A stretch of 64,000 nucleotides of DNA from Sulfitobacter donghicola DSW-25 = KCTC 12864 = JCM 14565 (GCF_000622405.1 NZ_JASF01000005.1:1116001-1180000), one strand, 5' to 3'. Numbered from the stretch's first letter, positions 27,082 to 37,638 are shown. The notes: generated from the sequence alone by a model not told the origin. A program made the numbers and translations.

Positions 27082-28418
27082 TGGGACTCTCCTTCTGGGC
27101 GCATCAGCCATCCGGTGACAGAGGCCTCACGTTTTAGCAGGCTTGCTGCTTGCATAATATCTTCGGCTGTGACCGCATCCAGAATTTCGGGCCATTCTTG
27201 TACGTCCTTAACGGTCAGGCCCGAGGTAAGCGCACGCCCATAGCGATTTGCGATGCCATCAACATTGTCTTGGGCATAGATTTCGGCCGCGCGTATCTGG
27301 AGTTTGATCCGGTCCAGCTGTTCCTGATCAACGCCTTCTTCCAGAAATGCTGCGATGGTTTTATCCAAAGCCGCTTCACCCTCTTCTAGGCTCACGCCTG
27401 CTGCTGGTACAATGATCATCCGAAAGGTTGTGTCGTCTAGCGAAACGCCTGAATACCAAGCAGCTGAATAGGTTGCGATTTGTTCGTCAAACTGCAGCTT
27501 TTCAGTCAGGAATGACGTTGAGCCACCCCCTAGAATTTCGGCCAGCATCATCAATGCCGCTGCAGTTTCCTGCGCGCCGCTGTCGCGTTCAGGCACTAAA
27601 TAGCTGCGCGAAACATAGGGCTGCGCGACACGGGCATCACGGTACAAAACGCGACGCTCTGCGTTCTGGGGTGGTTCTTCAGTGCGTCGGCGCTCTTTCA
27701 GGTCTGGGTTGGCAGGGATCGGGCCATAGTGCTTTTCAGCAAGGGTACGCACCTCTTCAGGGGTTACATCACCTGACACCACCAAGATCGCATTGTTGGG
27801 AGAATAATTCAGCTCATAAAAATCCAACGCATCCTCTAGGCTCAATTCTTCCATTTCGTGCATCCAGCCGATGATGGGAATACCATAGTGATGGTTTAGA
27901 TATTGCGCCGCGCTCAGCTGTTCTCCGAACAAGGCCTGAGGGCTGTTTTCGGTGCGCTGGTTGCGTTCCTCGATAATCACGTCACGTTCGGTTTCGATGT
28001 TTTGTTGGGTGATGCGGATGTTTTTCATCCGATCCGCTTCCATCGTCATCATCAGTTCCAGCCGATCCGCTGCGATGCGTTGGAAATAAGCTGTGTAATC
28101 ATAGCTGGTAAACGCGTTATCAGTGCCGCCGTTCGCTGCTACGGTCGCCGAAAGTTCACCCGCTTCTAACGTGTCGGTCGCTTTGAACAGAAGGTGTTCT
28201 AGAAAATGCGCGATCCCCGAAGTGCCTTTGGGCTCATCCGCTGATCCGGCCCGATACCACAGCATATGCTGAACAACTGGCGCGCGGTGATCTTCGACCA
28301 CAACGACCTGCATGCCGTTATCAAGTTCAAAATCGGTGACCTTCCCGCTGGTCTCGGCCAGCAATGTGGTAGGTAAGATGATCGCAGACAGTAACGCGGT
28401 ATGAAGGTATCGCAACAT
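27078..28418 (-). CDS. M16 (insulinase-family) zinc peptidase
   Basis: 446 aa with a signal peptide (about 1-21, ending LLAETSG). The inverted zinc motif HFLEH lies near residue 75 with the downstream Glu in ETERDVIIEER. The N-terminal half has GTSGIAHFLEHLLFK and the C-terminal half GGGSTSFLTEKL. ATG 28418 follows AAAAGGAAA; the reading to 28472 hides the signal peptide. It forms an operon with the non-catalytic M16 protein, as with mitochondrial MPP and Sph2681/2682-type bacterial pairs. Confidence 0.92.
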   Translation of the reverse strand: MLRYLHTALLSAIILPTTLLAETSGKVTDFELDNGMQVVVVEDHRAPVVQHMLWYRAGSADEPKGTSGIAHFLEHLLFKATDTLEAGELSATVAANGGTDNAFTSYDYTAYFQRIAADRLELMMTMEADRMKNIRITQQNIETERDVIIEERNQRTENSPQALFGEQLSAAQYLNHHYGIPIIGWMHEMEELSLEDALDFYELNYSPNNAILVVSGDVTPEEVRTLAEKHYGPIPANPDLKERRRTEEPPQNAERRVLYRDARVAQPYVSRSYLVPERDSGAQETAAALMMLAEILGGGSTSFLTEKLQFDEQIATYSAAWYSGVSLDDTTFRMIIVPAAGVSLEEGEAALDKTIAAFLEEGVDQEQLDRIKLQIRAAEIYAQDNVDGIANRYGRALTSGLTVKDVQEWPEILDAVTAEDIMQAASLLKREASVTGWLMRPEGESQ

Positions 28419-28525
28419 CAAGGGTTTCCTTTTCGGTCGGCGGAACGGTTTTGTACAACATAGGTACGCCATGCACGCTGGGGTTCAAGCCGCGTGGTGA
28501 ATTATCACAGATATGTAATAAGATA

Positions 28526-29029
28526 TCAGTTCGCTGGAGGCGCGGATGGAGTGCGTGCGCCAGCACGACGCCAGCGGTTTTGTTCGGCTTGGGCGTCTAG
28601 CGCCTGACGTTTGTACGCCTGATTGTAACGATCGACGGGCACAATACGATATTGCGTGAACCGCGCCTTACGCTTGCGGAAGGCGGCATCGCTCTCGGCT
28701 AGTGTCTTACGGATGTTCGGGCTGACGCCTAAACGGCTGGCGTGCTGCACCAAAGCACTGTCGCGCGCTGGGATTGGTCCGTTGCTATCGCCCAAATTCC
28801 CACCTAGCGCCTGAGCACCCTCAGCCAAGGCAGAACGATCAACCCGATTTGTCCCACCAGGTGTCGGCGCGGGTAATTCTGAATAGCTTGTTGGTTCTTC
28901 CAAAGAGGCGACAGGTTTGATGCCGAACTCATCCGGCCCTTTTGACGTACTCTTCAAATCGCGAAGGCCCACGTTAGCACAGCCTGCGATCAAAGCAGGT
29001 AGTACAAGCAAGATAGCAAGTTTACGCAT
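28526..29029 (-). CDS. DUF3035 lipoprotein
   Basis: 167 aa. Signal peptide MRKLAILLVLPALIAGC with lipobox LIAGC, Cys at residue 17. The mature part is polar, with GPDEFGIKPVASLEEP and a basic C-terminal region (RKRKARFTQYRIV). DUF3035 proteins are found in Rhodobacterales between lspA and the M16 genes; function unknown. ATG 29029 follows GGAGGCCTTTG. Its location just after the lipoprotein signal peptidase gene is a fitting but possibly accidental link. Confidence 0.85.
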   Translation of the reverse strand: MRKLAILLVLPALIAGCANVGLRDLKSTSKGPDEFGIKPVASLEEPTSYSELPAPTPGGTNRVDRSALAEGAQALGGNLGDSNGPIPARDSALVQHASRLGVSPNIRKTLAESDAAFRKRKARFTQYRIVPVDRYNQAYKRQALDAQAEQNRWRRAGARTPSAPPAN

Positions 29030-29082
29030 CAAAGGCCTCCAGACCACCGTTGCCATTCAATATCGCAGGCGGGGCCACATTG

Positions 29083-29595
29083 TCACCCAGCTTTTTTCGC
29101 CTTCGAATTACGCGGCTTGTTTTTGCTTGGCTTATCGTCACCTTCTGCGAAAAAAATCAGCCCCAGAGCACCAGCAAAAATGAAGACATCAGCAAGGTTA
29201 AACACAAAGGGATTGTTAATCCCACAGCAAGACATATTAAGAAAATCAAGGACATAGCCATAGATCAAACGATCTACAACATTTGCCAAAGCACCACCAA
29301 CCAGCAAACCCGCGCTTACCTTGGCGATGGGTCTGGGCGCATTTTTGCGCGCCCAGATCAGAATAGCGATGCAAATCGCAATCGCTAAAGAAATCAAAAT
29401 CCAACGGCTTAGGTCGGATCCATCGGCCAAAAGGCCGAAATTTATCCCGCGGTTTTCGCCATAGCGGAAATTTAGAAGGGGGGGCAAAACGTCAATACTA
29501 CGGATGCGGGCAAGCTCCATCATGTGGATCACCACATATTTGCTGATCTGGTCGATCACAAAGGCCCAAAAGCCTGCCCAAAAGATCATCCGCAT
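29083..29595 (-). CDS. lspA: Lipoprotein signal peptidase LspA
   Basis: 170 aa inner-membrane aspartic peptidase with four membrane segments that cuts prolipoproteins after lipid attachment. Catalytic Asp residues lie in NVVDRLIYG and FNLADVFI; NRGINFGL is the conserved substrate-site motif. ATG 29595 has GGAGTAT about 11 bases upstream; the reading to 29664 would run into purH. The C-terminus is Lys-rich (SKNKPRNSKAKKAG). Confidence 0.94.
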   Translation of the reverse strand: MRMIFWAGFWAFVIDQISKYVVIHMMELARIRSIDVLPPLLNFRYGENRGINFGLLADGSDLSRWILISLAIAICIAILIWARKNAPRPIAKVSAGLLVGGALANVVDRLIYGYVLDFLNMSCCGINNPFVFNLADVFIFAGALGLIFFAEGDDKPSKNKPRNSKAKKAG

Positions 29596-29611
29596 TGCGT
29601 TAATACTCCTA

Positions 29612-31198
29612 TCAGTGGCGGAAGTGGCGCATGCCCGTAAAGACCATGGCCAAACCTGCTTCATCCGCCGCCGCGATCACTTCATCATCACGCATCGAGC
29701 CACCTGGCTGGATCAAGGCCGTTGCGCCTGCTTCGGCTGCTGTTATCAGGCCATCAGCAAAGGGGAAGAACGCATCTGATGCCACAACCGACCCTTTGGT
29801 CAACGGCGCTGGCAGGCCCATGGCTTCGGCCATATCAACTGCCTTGCGCGCGGCGATGCGTGTGCTGTCAACGCGGCTCATTTGCCCAGCGCCAACGCCA
29901 ACGGTTGCCCCGTCTTTAACATAGATGATGGCATTTGATTTCACGTGTTTTGCAACGGTCCATGCAAACAACATATCGCTTAGCTCTTGATCCGTTGGTT
30001 GACGTTTTGTCACAACCTTGAGGTCATCCATGCTGATGCGGCCAATGTCGCGGTCCTGAACCAGCCAGCCACCAGAAACCTGACGCGGCGCCAGACGGGC
30101 GGTTGTTGGATCGGCCAAACCGCCAGTCGTCAACAAGCGCAGGTTTTTCTTTTTCTCAAAGATCGCAATGGCGTCGGCATCGGCGTCTGGAGCGATTACG
30201 ACCTCGGTAAAGATACCTGTGATCGCCTCGGCTGTCGCGGCATCCAGCGTTTGGTTCAGGGCGATAATCCCACCGAACGCGCTGGTGCGGTCGCAATCAA
30301 AGGCACGGTTATAGGCCTCGGCCATTGTTGCGCCTGTTGCTACGCCACAGGGGTTCGCGTGTTTGATAATCGCTACGGCAGGGCCGTTTTCTGGCGCAAA
30401 TTCCGACACCAGCTCAAATGCAGCGTCTGTGTCGTTGATGTTGTTATAGCTTAGCTCTTTGCCCTGATGCTGCTGTGCGGTGGCCACGCCAGCACGCGAA
30501 GAACCATCGGTGTAGAACGCCGCCTGCTGGTGCGGGTTTTCACCGTAACGCAATGTCTGTGTCAGCGTGCCGCCGAACGTGCGGCGGCGCGGCGTACCAC
30601 CAACGGCTTCGGCCATCCACGTGCTCACAGCTGTGTCATAAGCCGCTGTGCGCGCATATGCTGTTTGGGCAAAACGTTGGCGCAGAGCATAAGTTGTCTG
30701 GCCATCATTGGCCTCAAGCTCTTCTAGGTAGGGCGTGTAATCTTCGACATCTACGATGACGCTGACAAAACCGTGGTTCTTTGCAGCGGATCGGATCATG
30801 GCGGGGCCGCCAATGTCGATATTTTCGATCACTTCGTCATATTCCGCGCCTTTGGCAACGGTTTCTTCGAATGGATAAAGGTTCACAACCACAAGGTCGA
30901 TCTCGCCAATGCCGTGCTCCTGCATCGCGCCCACATGGTTTTCGTTATCGCGCAGCGCCAACAGGCCACCGTGCACAACGGGGTGAAGCGTTTTAACGCG
31001 GCCATCCATCATTTCAGGGAACCCTGTGACCTCGGAAACGTCTTTCACTTCCAGCCCCGCTTCGCGCAGGGCCTTGGCTGTTCCGCCAGTCGATAGCAAT
31101 TCAACCCCGCGCGCGGCAAGGGCGCGTCCAAAGTCGACCAATCCGGTCTTGTCAGATACGGAAAGAAGGGCGCGTTTTACAGGGTGAAGATTAGCCAT
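29612..31198 (-). CDS. purH: Bifunctional AICAR formyltransferase/IMP cyclohydrolase
   Basis: 528 aa enzyme for the last two steps of IMP synthesis. The N-terminal IMP cyclohydrolase shows [20 protein letters not shown] and [13 protein letters not shown]; the C-terminal transformylase has [17 protein letters not shown] and [11 protein letters not shown] 31198 matches the family start. lspA begins 17 bp downstream and the heparinase-like gene ends 16 bp upstream, so the three are probably cotranscribed. Confidence 0.96.
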   Translation of the reverse strand: MANLHPVKRALLSVSDKTGLVDFGRALAARGVELLSTGGTAKALREAGLEVKDVSEVTGFPEMMDGRVKTLHPVVHGGLLALRDNENHVGAMQEHGIGEIDLVVVNLYPFEETVAKGAEYDEVIENIDIGGPAMIRSAAKNHGFVSVIVDVEDYTPYLEELEANDGQTTYALRQRFAQTAYARTAAYDTAVSTWMAEAVGGTPRRRTFGGTLTQTLRYGENPHQQAAFYTDGSSRAGVATAQQHQGKELSYNNINDTDAAFELVSEFAPENGPAVAIIKHANPCGVATGATMAEAYNRAFDCDRTSAFGGIIALNQTLDAATAEAITGIFTEVVIAPDADADAIAIFEKKKNLRLLTTGGLADPTTARLAPRQVSGGWLVQDRDIGRISMDDLKVVTKRQPTDQELSDMLFAWTVAKHVKSNAIIYVKDGATVGVGAGQMSRVDSTRIAARKAVDMAEAMGLPAPLTKGSVVASDAFFPFADGLITAAEAGATALIQPGGSMRDDEVIAAADEAGLAMVFTGMRHFRH

Positions 31199-31214
31199 GG
31201 CAGGGCTCCTTTGG

Positions 31215-32969
31215 TCATTCGTCCTCAAGAAACGGGTCATCCCGTTCTAAATCACGCACGCCAATCGCAGTTTCCTGCGCTTTGGACAAGGACCACCTGA
31301 CCCGAGTGGCAGGATTTATCGCACGTCCCGTCAGGACAATTTGCTGCGCTGCGCGTGGTTTCAGGCGTGTCGTTTCCAGATATGCGCCTGCCTCCACCTT
31401 TAGATCCGTTGTTCCATCGTGCCGAAAAACCCATATCTCACCAGACTTTAACGCCATCGAGACAGCAGCCCCGCCTAGGTCCAATGTCGCGTCGACCTCA
31501 GGGTGTAGGTGAAAGCGGATCTCGAACAACAGCCCTTTTAATTTGGTTTTGTCCAATGCGCGGTCAAAACGCTTTTTTTCGACATCTTCCATCGCAAGTA
31601 GCATATCTTCGCCTGCAACAGCGCGACCATCATGTGTCAGCTCCAATGTGCGGGCGTGAGTCAGACCATGAGTCAGGACATAGCCGTCATGCCCTCCCTG
31701 AAACTTCATTCCGTCACTAACCGGTGTGATTTCCACAGGCACATGGGTTGGCCCATCAATGAGCGCCTCAACCCCTGTTCGCCGGTCGGCAACATCCAAT
31801 CGCGCGCTCGAATAACCACCCAAGCTAAGCGCCGAGTGCGACGGGGTTGCCCGCCCAGCGCGCCGCCAATCCAGACCAAACGAAGCGCCAGAACCGCAGT
31901 TTACAATCAGCGGGCGCCGACCAGAGGTAAGTTCAAACGCCAAAGTAGAGGCATGGGCATTTGCGGAGGCCGCCCCACCCGGAGGGGGGCTGGCATCGAC
32001 AATAATACTGGTGCGCCCCGCTGAAAGGCGGGCATAGCCCATCGACAGGCCTTCGGGTTGCATCGTGCGCACTCCGGATGAGGCGAGCGCATGATCCAGC
32101 CAGCCTTCCGCCCCTCGTCCGCCACCATGGAACCGCGCGAGGCTGCCATCAGAGTGGCGTAAGGTGCGCAGCGTGGGTGCGATCCGCTCAATCGCCGCAA
32201 GGTGGGGCTGCGGTGTGCCGCGCCCCGCGTCCGAAAGGGCCGCTGCTGCCCATGTTAGCAACGTAAAGACGTCCAGCAGCTCTTCGGGGTTTCGTGTTGG
32301 CAGCCCGCCTTGCTCGTCGATCTGGGCTTCGCATTCCTTTGACAGCGCTTTGATCGCGGGATCGGCAAGGCCTTCCAGCCCCTCCAAGGAAAGCCCAGCA
32401 TAGATCAGCCCCGTGAGGGCCTCGAACCGCGCCAGCCCCGGTGCGGCGGCATGCCAGCGTTTGGATAGAAACTGCGTTTGCTGCGTTAAAGAACGATAAA
32501 ACGCTTTGCTGTCGGGGGCATTCTCGCCCACGCCATTCAGAACGAAAAGGGCGTGGTTAATCCACCGAATTAGACGACGCCCCGTTAGGTCAGGTGTCCA
32601 ACCTGGTCCGCGACCATTGCCAAATTGGTCAATCCATTGCCACAGCCATTTCTGCGCTGCATGGCGTGACGCCATATCGCCAACTGCCGCCAAATCGTCC
32701 AACCACGCAAACCCGTGCAACGCCTCTGAAAATGCCGCATCTGGTGCTTCCAACTGCCAAGGGGACGTATCGGGCGCCGAGATCAAATTGCCCGCAAACA
32801 AATAATTCCCAGCGGCAAGCTGGCGCCCACGCGCAAAAGACCCGATTGTGCGCGGTTCGGGGGACGAGACAAAGCCATTGGCCTGCCCACGCGCGCGTGC
32901 GGCCGCACGGGCGTGCCATTTGTTCAAGAAACGCGTGCGATACGCGTTAAACTGGGAAACTTGGGTCAT
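31215..32969 (-). CDS. Heparinase II/III family protein
   Basis: 584 aa. The N-terminal helical region (about 1-290; [40 protein letters not shown]) and the C-terminal beta region ([17 protein letters not shown], then [11 protein letters not shown]) match the heparinase II/III layout. There is no signal peptide, so it is probably not a secreted lyase; Roseobacter relatives sit before purH. Cytoplasmic or envelope sugar-polymer processing is a family inference. The last residues are acidic (RDDPFLEDE). Confidence 0.85.
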   Translation of the reverse strand: MTQVSQFNAYRTRFLNKWHARAAARARGQANGFVSSPEPRTIGSFARGRQLAAGNYLFAGNLISAPDTSPWQLEAPDAAFSEALHGFAWLDDLAAVGDMASRHAAQKWLWQWIDQFGNGRGPGWTPDLTGRRLIRWINHALFVLNGVGENAPDSKAFYRSLTQQTQFLSKRWHAAAPGLARFEALTGLIYAGLSLEGLEGLADPAIKALSKECEAQIDEQGGLPTRNPEELLDVFTLLTWAAAALSDAGRGTPQPHLAAIERIAPTLRTLRHSDGSLARFHGGGRGAEGWLDHALASSGVRTMQPEGLSMGYARLSAGRTSIIVDASPPPGGAASANAHASTLAFELTSGRRPLIVNCGSGASFGLDWRRAGRATPSHSALSLGGYSSARLDVADRRTGVEALIDGPTHVPVEITPVSDGMKFQGGHDGYVLTHGLTHARTLELTHDGRAVAGEDMLLAMEDVEKKRFDRALDKTKLKGLLFEIRFHLHPEVDATLDLGGAAVSMALKSGEIWVFRHDGTTDLKVEAGAYLETTRLKPRAAQQIVLTGRAINPATRVRWSLSKAQETAIGVRDLERDDPFLEDE

Positions 32970-33143
32970 ATGCTCTGCCTATACGCTCTGCTGGCGTTTT
33001 GTGCAGCTTAACCTGACCGACTGGAGGTGTCACCGACTTTCCGGCGGATTATTGCGCGGCTATTTCTTTCGGCGGTCTGCCGCCTGAGCCTAAGTGCGAA
33101 ATTCGATCTTGCCCTACCCCGATGAAAGTTACAGCCTCATCTC

Positions 33144-33899
33144 ATGATAGCTTCAATGATGATGTATTCCCGCCCTGAGTTGGAAACCGCCAACAACCTG
33201 TATTGGCAGACAATTCGTGCAAACCTTTTCAAACGCGGGATAAATGCGCCTGCTACGCTGGCCCAAACTGCGGGTGAGTTCGCAGTTTGGAAAGATCCAG
33301 ATATGGTTTTCAGCCAAACCTGCGGCATGCCCTTTCGGACCAAGCTGAAGGATACCGTTCAACTAGTTGGCACACCTGACTACGGGTTAGAAGGCTGTCC
33401 GGCAGGGTATTACAATAGCGCCATTGTAATCAGACAAGATGATCCCAGAGCAGATTTACATGATTATCAGAACGCAAGATTCGCATTCAACATGAACCAT
33501 TCGCAATCAGGATACGCTGCGATCTATACCCATCTTCAACCCTATGGTTTTTGGTTCAAAAACCGCATCGCCAGTGGGGGCCATCTGCGTTCGGCCCAAA
33601 TGGTGGCCGAAGGGGAGGCAGACATCGCATCATTGGACGCCCAGACATGGCGGCTCATCCAGCGTTATGAGAGCTTTTCGGAACATCTTCGGGTGATAGA
33701 ACATACCGCCCCAACTCCGGGGTTGCCCTATATTACAAATGCCAACCTAAATCCCCAGATCGTTTTTGATGCGGTTCAAGAGGCGATAAACGAATTGCCT
33801 AGCGACATCGCGCAGACATTGGATTTGAAGGGATTGGTGCTTATCCCCAAGGAAACATACCTTAGCATCCCAACCCCGCCAGCAGTGGCTACCGTTTAG
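33144..33899 (+). CDS. PhnD/SsuA/transferrin-type substrate-binding protein, no signal peptide
   Basis: 251 aa. The fold is suggested by GMPFRTKLKDTVQLVGTP, an AFNMNHSQSGY segment with the substrate loop, SGGHLRSAQMVAEGEADIASLD and a late LPYITN. These match the PhnD-like binding proteins of phosphonate importers. There is no signal peptide and no permease or ATPase beside it, so it may be a cytoplasmic sensor or an orphan. ATG 33144 lies in a weak ribosome context. Its stop overlaps the convergent rsmB stop by three bases. Confidence 0.8.
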   Translation: MIASMMMYSRPELETANNLYWQTIRANLFKRGINAPATLAQTAGEFAVWKDPDMVFSQTCGMPFRTKLKDTVQLVGTPDYGLEGCPAGYYNSAIVIRQDDPRADLHDYQNARFAFNMNHSQSGYAAIYTHLQPYGFWFKNRIASGGHLRSAQMVAEGEADIASLDAQTWRLIQRYESFSEHLRVIEHTAPTPGLPYITNANLNPQIVFDAVQEAINELPSDIAQTLDLKGLVLIPKETYLSIPTPPAVATV

Positions 33900-35167
33900 G
33901 CCTGTTTACGAAGGCAAACGATATAGAACCCGTCCATGCCGCCTTGTTCTGCCCAGAAGTCAGGGCGCAGGCGCAAACCGCCTTCAGATGAAATCCATGC
34001 CGGATCAATACCTGGTAGGTCTAAGGCATCTCGATCGACGGTCATATCACCGTGGCGTTCCAGTGCTTCGTCGATCTGCACTTCTCCCTCATCAGGCAAC
34101 AGGCTGCAGGTACAAAACACCATCCGCCCACCCGGTTTCAGGATAGACCACGCGTGATCCAGCAACTCTTCTTGCAGCGCGATCAATTCACCGAATTCGG
34201 AACCGTCTTTGGCGTGTGGCAGATCGGGGTGGCGGCGGATTGTGCCAGTCGCCGAGCATGGGGCGTCCAAAAGGATCGCATCAAACTCGCCCTGAAACTG
34301 GCGGGCGTCTTTGATAAAGGTGCGGGCCTTTAGCCCTGTACGGGTCAGGTTTTCCTTTACCCGCTGCATTCGGGAGTGGTTATCGTCCACCGCGCGCACT
34401 TCGGCGCCAGTGGTCGCCAACTGCATGGTTTTGCCACCTGGTGCGGCGCAAAGGTCCAGCACCAGTTCACCCTCTTGGGCGTTTAGAATTTTTGCGGGCA
34501 AGGCGGCGGCGGCGTCTTGCACCCACCAGTCGCCCTCGGCAAACCCTTCCATCGCCGAAACCTGACCACCGCCATACACACGCACCGATCCAGTCGGCAG
34601 CAGCGTCGCCTCAAGCCGCTCGGCCAATTCAGCGGCGTCGCCTTTTGCGCTTAGGTCTAGCGGAGCACCTTTGAAATGCGCGCTTTCAATAGCGGCCATT
34701 GCATCGGCACCCCATGCTTCGACCAGCGGGCCACGCAACCATTTCGGCAAACGCGGCGCGCGGCGCGCTGTCCATGCATCTGGACCATCAGCGGCGACCT
34801 TGCGCAGCACAGCGTTTGTCAGGCCCTTCAGGTGACTCAGGTGGCGATCGCCCGCAACAACAGAAACCATCGCGTTCACCACTCCATGCGCTGCGCCGCC
34901 TGTGCACAGCTCAACCGTGCCAACACGCAAGGCATTACGCACCGTCAGGGGCGGGTATTTATTGAGGTGCTTTTGCAAAATGCGATCAGCCCGTTCCAGC
35001 CCGCGCAGAGTATCCTGCGCAAGGCGTTGCGCACGTGCACGATCATCCGGCGGCAACCGATCTAACACGCCAGCACCCAGCAGTTCTGACATCAGCTTGC
35101 CCTCTCCCAATATCTGATCGAGGAGGAATACGGCTGATTTACGGGCGGATACGCCGGTGTCTGACAT
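33896..35167 (-). CDS. rsmB: 16S rRNA (cytosine-967-C5) methyltransferase RsmB-like
   Basis: 423 aa. An N-terminal NusB-like helical domain (about 1-135) is followed by a SAM-dependent methyltransferase: LDLCAAPGGKTMQL binds SAM, DAPCSATGTIRRHPDL carries one conserved Cys and FCTCSLLPDEGE the catalytic Cys. It modifies 16S rRNA. ATG 35167 fits family length; the reading to 35254 runs into the divergent DUF1674 gene region. The NusB-like domain plus the two-Cys layout distinguish it from RsmF. Confidence 0.92.
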   Translation of the reverse strand: MSDTGVSARKSAVFLLDQILGEGKLMSELLGAGVLDRLPPDDRARAQRLAQDTLRGLERADRILQKHLNKYPPLTVRNALRVGTVELCTGGAAHGVVNAMVSVVAGDRHLSHLKGLTNAVLRKVAADGPDAWTARRAPRLPKWLRGPLVEAWGADAMAAIESAHFKGAPLDLSAKGDAAELAERLEATLLPTGSVRVYGGGQVSAMEGFAEGDWWVQDAAAALPAKILNAQEGELVLDLCAAPGGKTMQLATTGAEVRAVDDNHSRMQRVKENLTRTGLKARTFIKDARQFQGEFDAILLDAPCSATGTIRRHPDLPHAKDGSEFGELIALQEELLDHAWSILKPGGRMVFCTCSLLPDEGEVQIDEALERHGDMTVDRDALDLPGIDPAWISSEGGLRLRPDFWAEQGGMDGFYIVCLRKQA

Positions 35168-35252
35168 AATTTGAGCTTTCTCTAGGCGGTCTGGCGGTTG
35201 TCTGGGGCAAGGCGCGCTGTATATCAAGGGTGAGTTGAGAAAGGAACGCCCC

Positions 35253-35483
35253 ATGGCAAACGAACCAACTGACCCGAATACGACCGATGTTGACGCCCCA
35301 GATACAGAAACCGCGGCGAAACCAGAGCTGCCTCCAGCCGCTCAACGGGCCCTTGCCGAAGCCGAAGAGCGTCGCAAAGCTGCCCAAGCTGTAGACCTGC
35401 CGCCCGAACTAGGCGGGCGCAATGGCCCAGAACCTGTGCGCTATGGCGATTGGGAGAAAAAGGGAATCGCGGTAGATTTTTAA
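35253..35483 (+). CDS. DUF1674 protein, SDHAF4-like
   Basis: 76 aa. The C-terminal third (ELGGRNGPEPVRYGDWEKKG ending in VDF) is the hallmark of DUF1674, whose eukaryotic member SDHAF4 helps load FAD-bearing SdhA into succinate dehydrogenase. The N-terminal 40 residues are acidic and low in complexity. ATG 35253 follows AAAGGAACG; a TTG at 35235 is the alternative. It is divergent from rsmB. Confidence 0.88.
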   Translation: MANEPTDPNTTDVDAPDTETAAKPELPPAAQRALAEAEERRKAAQAVDLPPELGGRNGPEPVRYGDWEKKGIAVDF

Positions 35484-35502
35484 GGCCACCGCGAGCCCTC
35501 GA

Positions 35503-36318
35503 TCAATCGGACAGACCTAAAACATCCAGCATATCATACTCACCCGCGTCACGCCCCTGCCCCCAAAGAGCAGCCTTGAGAGCGCCCCGCGCAAACAACG
35601 AGCGATCCGAAGCGATGTGGCGCAGAACGATACGTTCGCCTGCACCTGCAAACATCACGTCATGCTCTCCGACGATGTCGCCACCGCGAATGGCGGAAAA
35701 CCCGATATCGCCGCGTTTGCGTGCGCCGGTAATGCCGTCACGACCCGAATCGCTCACCTCGGCCAAGGCAACACCGCGCCCTTCGGCCGCAGCTTCGCCC
35801 AGCATCAGGGCGGTGCCTGATGGCGCGTCTACCTTTTGATTGTGATGTGATTCGATAATTTCGATGTCAAAATCCTCGTCCAGCGCAGCCGCCACCTTGC
35901 GCGTCAGCAGGGTGAGCAAGTTCACGCCGAGGCTCATGTTGCCCGCCCGCACGATGACAGCACGGGATGCTGGCGCCTTTAGCTGCGCAATCTCATCGGC
36001 TGTCATCCCCGTGGTTCCGATCACGTGAACAATCCCTGCTTCCGCCGCCGCAGCGGCAAAGGCGATTGTGGCCACCGGCGCGGTAAAATCGATAACGGCT
36101 TTTGCATTGGCAAAGCCCTCGGCCGCGTTATCCGTAACGATAACGCCTGTTGCCGTGCCACCCATTGCCTCGCCCAGATCCTGCCCGATCCAATCATGGC
36201 CAGAGCGTTCGATACCACCCGCCAGATGCATTTCAGGGTGCGCAATGACCTCACGCGCCAGCATTTGGCCCATACGCCCCGAAACGCCTGTGATGGCGAT
36301 ACCTATTGATTGTGTCAT
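35503..36318 (-). CDS. dapB: 4-hydroxy-tetrahydrodipicolinate reductase
   Basis: 271 aa enzyme of the diaminopimelate/lysine pathway that uses NAD(P)H. The nucleotide loop is [10 protein letters not shown] (about 8-17), GTTGMT follows, and the active-site segment is [16 protein letters not shown] with the catalytic His and Lys. ATG 36318 follows GGAGCACAGC; the reading to 36378 lacks a site. It converges on the DUF1674 gene with 19 bp between stops and is divergent from rbfA. Confidence 0.95.
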   Translation of the reverse strand: MTQSIGIAITGVSGRMGQMLAREVIAHPEMHLAGGIERSGHDWIGQDLGEAMGGTATGVIVTDNAAEGFANAKAVIDFTAPVATIAFAAAAAEAGIVHVIGTTGMTADEIAQLKAPASRAVIVRAGNMSLGVNLLTLLTRKVAAALDEDFDIEIIESHHNQKVDAPSGTALMLGEAAAEGRGVALAEVSDSGRDGITGARKRGDIGFSAIRGGDIVGEHDVMFAGAGERIVLRHIASDRSLFARGALKAALWGQGRDAGEYDMLDVLGLSD

Positions 36319-36406
36319 GTGCTGTGCTCCGCTTGATCTATTAAACTGGGGTTTATCCTGCACGCTCGTCCTTGGCAAAGAAGTTCAGACCCCTTAGATG
36401 GAAACT

Positions 36407-36826
36407 ATGGCAAAGAACAAATCTCATGATGGCGCAGGCCCCACCCAACGACAGCTTCGTGTCGGCGAAACCATTCGCCGCGCCCTAAGCGATGTTTTAG
36501 CGCGTGGCGATGTGCATGATCCCGACCTCAACCGTATGTCCATCACCGTGGGTGAGGTTCGCACGTCAAATGACCTGAAGGTCGCAACCGCATATGTGCT
36601 ACCCTTGGGCGGAATTGGTCAGGACGATGTTCTAAAGATCCTTGCGCGCAACAAATACGAGTTGCGCCGTCAGGTCGCCAAAAAGCTCACGTTGAAATTC
36701 TCGCCCGAGCTGCGCTTTCAACTTGATCGTACCTTCGACCAGATGGACGAAACGCGCCGGATGCTGGCGCAGGATGTCGTGCGCCGTGATGCGGATGCCC
36801 CTGACGAAGAAGCACCTGAAACGTGA
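36407..36826 (+). CDS. rbfA: Ribosome-binding factor A
   Basis: 139 aa KH-type protein that helps mature the 30S subunit. [17 protein letters not shown], the [21 protein letters not shown] stretch (positions about 41-61) and [17 protein letters not shown] are typical. ATG 36407 has GGA six bases upstream; ATG 36398 three codons earlier is equally possible. Its stop overlaps the next gene by one to four bases. Confidence 0.93.
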   Translation: MAKNKSHDGAGPTQRQLRVGETIRRALSDVLARGDVHDPDLNRMSITVGEVRTSNDLKVATAYVLPLGGIGQDDVLKILARNKYELRRQVAKKLTLKFSPELRFQLDRTFDQMDETRRMLAQDVVRRDADAPDEEAPET

Positions 36827-37638
36827 TGTGGCGCGCTGCCTTGGCAGCGATGACGCTGCTACTGCTTGGACAGACCGCGCAGGCGGCGACCTGTCGCGAA
36901 GAGGTTTTCGACGGCGTTGAATACGCGATCTGTGACGTTGACCTCACCCAAGATGTGCTCAGGCTATTCCTGTATGAACCAGTCAGCGGTCGCCCCTATG
37001 GGTATTTCGGCACGCTGGATGCCGCGCTTGAGGACAAAGGGTTTTCCCTAGGGTTTGCTGCGAATGCAGGAATGTATCACGATGATCGCTCACCTGTTGG
37101 GCTGTATATCGAAGATGGTGAAACTTCCCAGCGGCTGATTACCAACGCAGGTCCGGGTAACTTTGGGCTGCTCCCTAATGGCGTGTTATGTTTGCGCCCG
37201 CGCCGGGCTGATGTGATCGAAACTTTGCAGTACGAAGCCGAGCAACCCGATTGCGTCAGCGCGACTCAGTCTGGCCCGATGCTGGTGATCGACGGAGCCT
37301 TGCACCCCCGTTTCCTTGAAAACTCGACCTCGCTGTATGTTCGAAATGGCGTTGGCACCAGTGATGACGGAGAGCTGGCAACCTTTGTGATTTCCAACAG
37401 CCCTGTGAATTTCCATACCTTCGGCCGTGTTTTTCGGGATCATCTGAAAATCCGCAACGCCTTGTATTTTGACGGAAATGTCTCGCGATTACATGCCCCA
37501 GACATCGGGCGAAGCGATATCGGGTTTGGCGCGCTTGGCCCTATCATTGCCGTTGTCGAGGGCGAAACCCCTCCTCCGGCGCCCGAAGAGAACGCCGATC
37601 CATCCGAGAAACCTTCAGATATTCCGGTCCAAGATTAG
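36826..37638 (+). CDS. Exported phosphodiester glycosidase (NAGPA/DUF2233) family protein
   Basis: 270 aa with a signal peptide ending at TAQAATC. The mature part shows GFAANAGMYHDDRSPVGLYIEDG, LCLRPRRAD, TQSGPMLVIDG and ALYFDGNVSRLHAP, which match the NAGPA domain that removes N-acetylglucosamine or similar caps from phosphodiesters. It has a Pro/Glu-rich tail. ATG 36826 overlaps the rbfA stop by one base (a GTG at 36823 is also possible), so it is coupled to rbfA and precedes truB. Confidence 0.82.
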   Translation: MWRAALAAMTLLLLGQTAQAATCREEVFDGVEYAICDVDLTQDVLRLFLYEPVSGRPYGYFGTLDAALEDKGFSLGFAANAGMYHDDRSPVGLYIEDGETSQRLITNAGPGNFGLLPNGVLCLRPRRADVIETLQYEAEQPDCVSATQSGPMLVIDGALHPRFLENSTSLYVRNGVGTSDDGELATFVISNSPVNFHTFGRVFRDHLKIRNALYFDGNVSRLHAPDIGRSDIGFGALGPIIAVVEGETPPPAPEENADPSEKPSDIPVQD

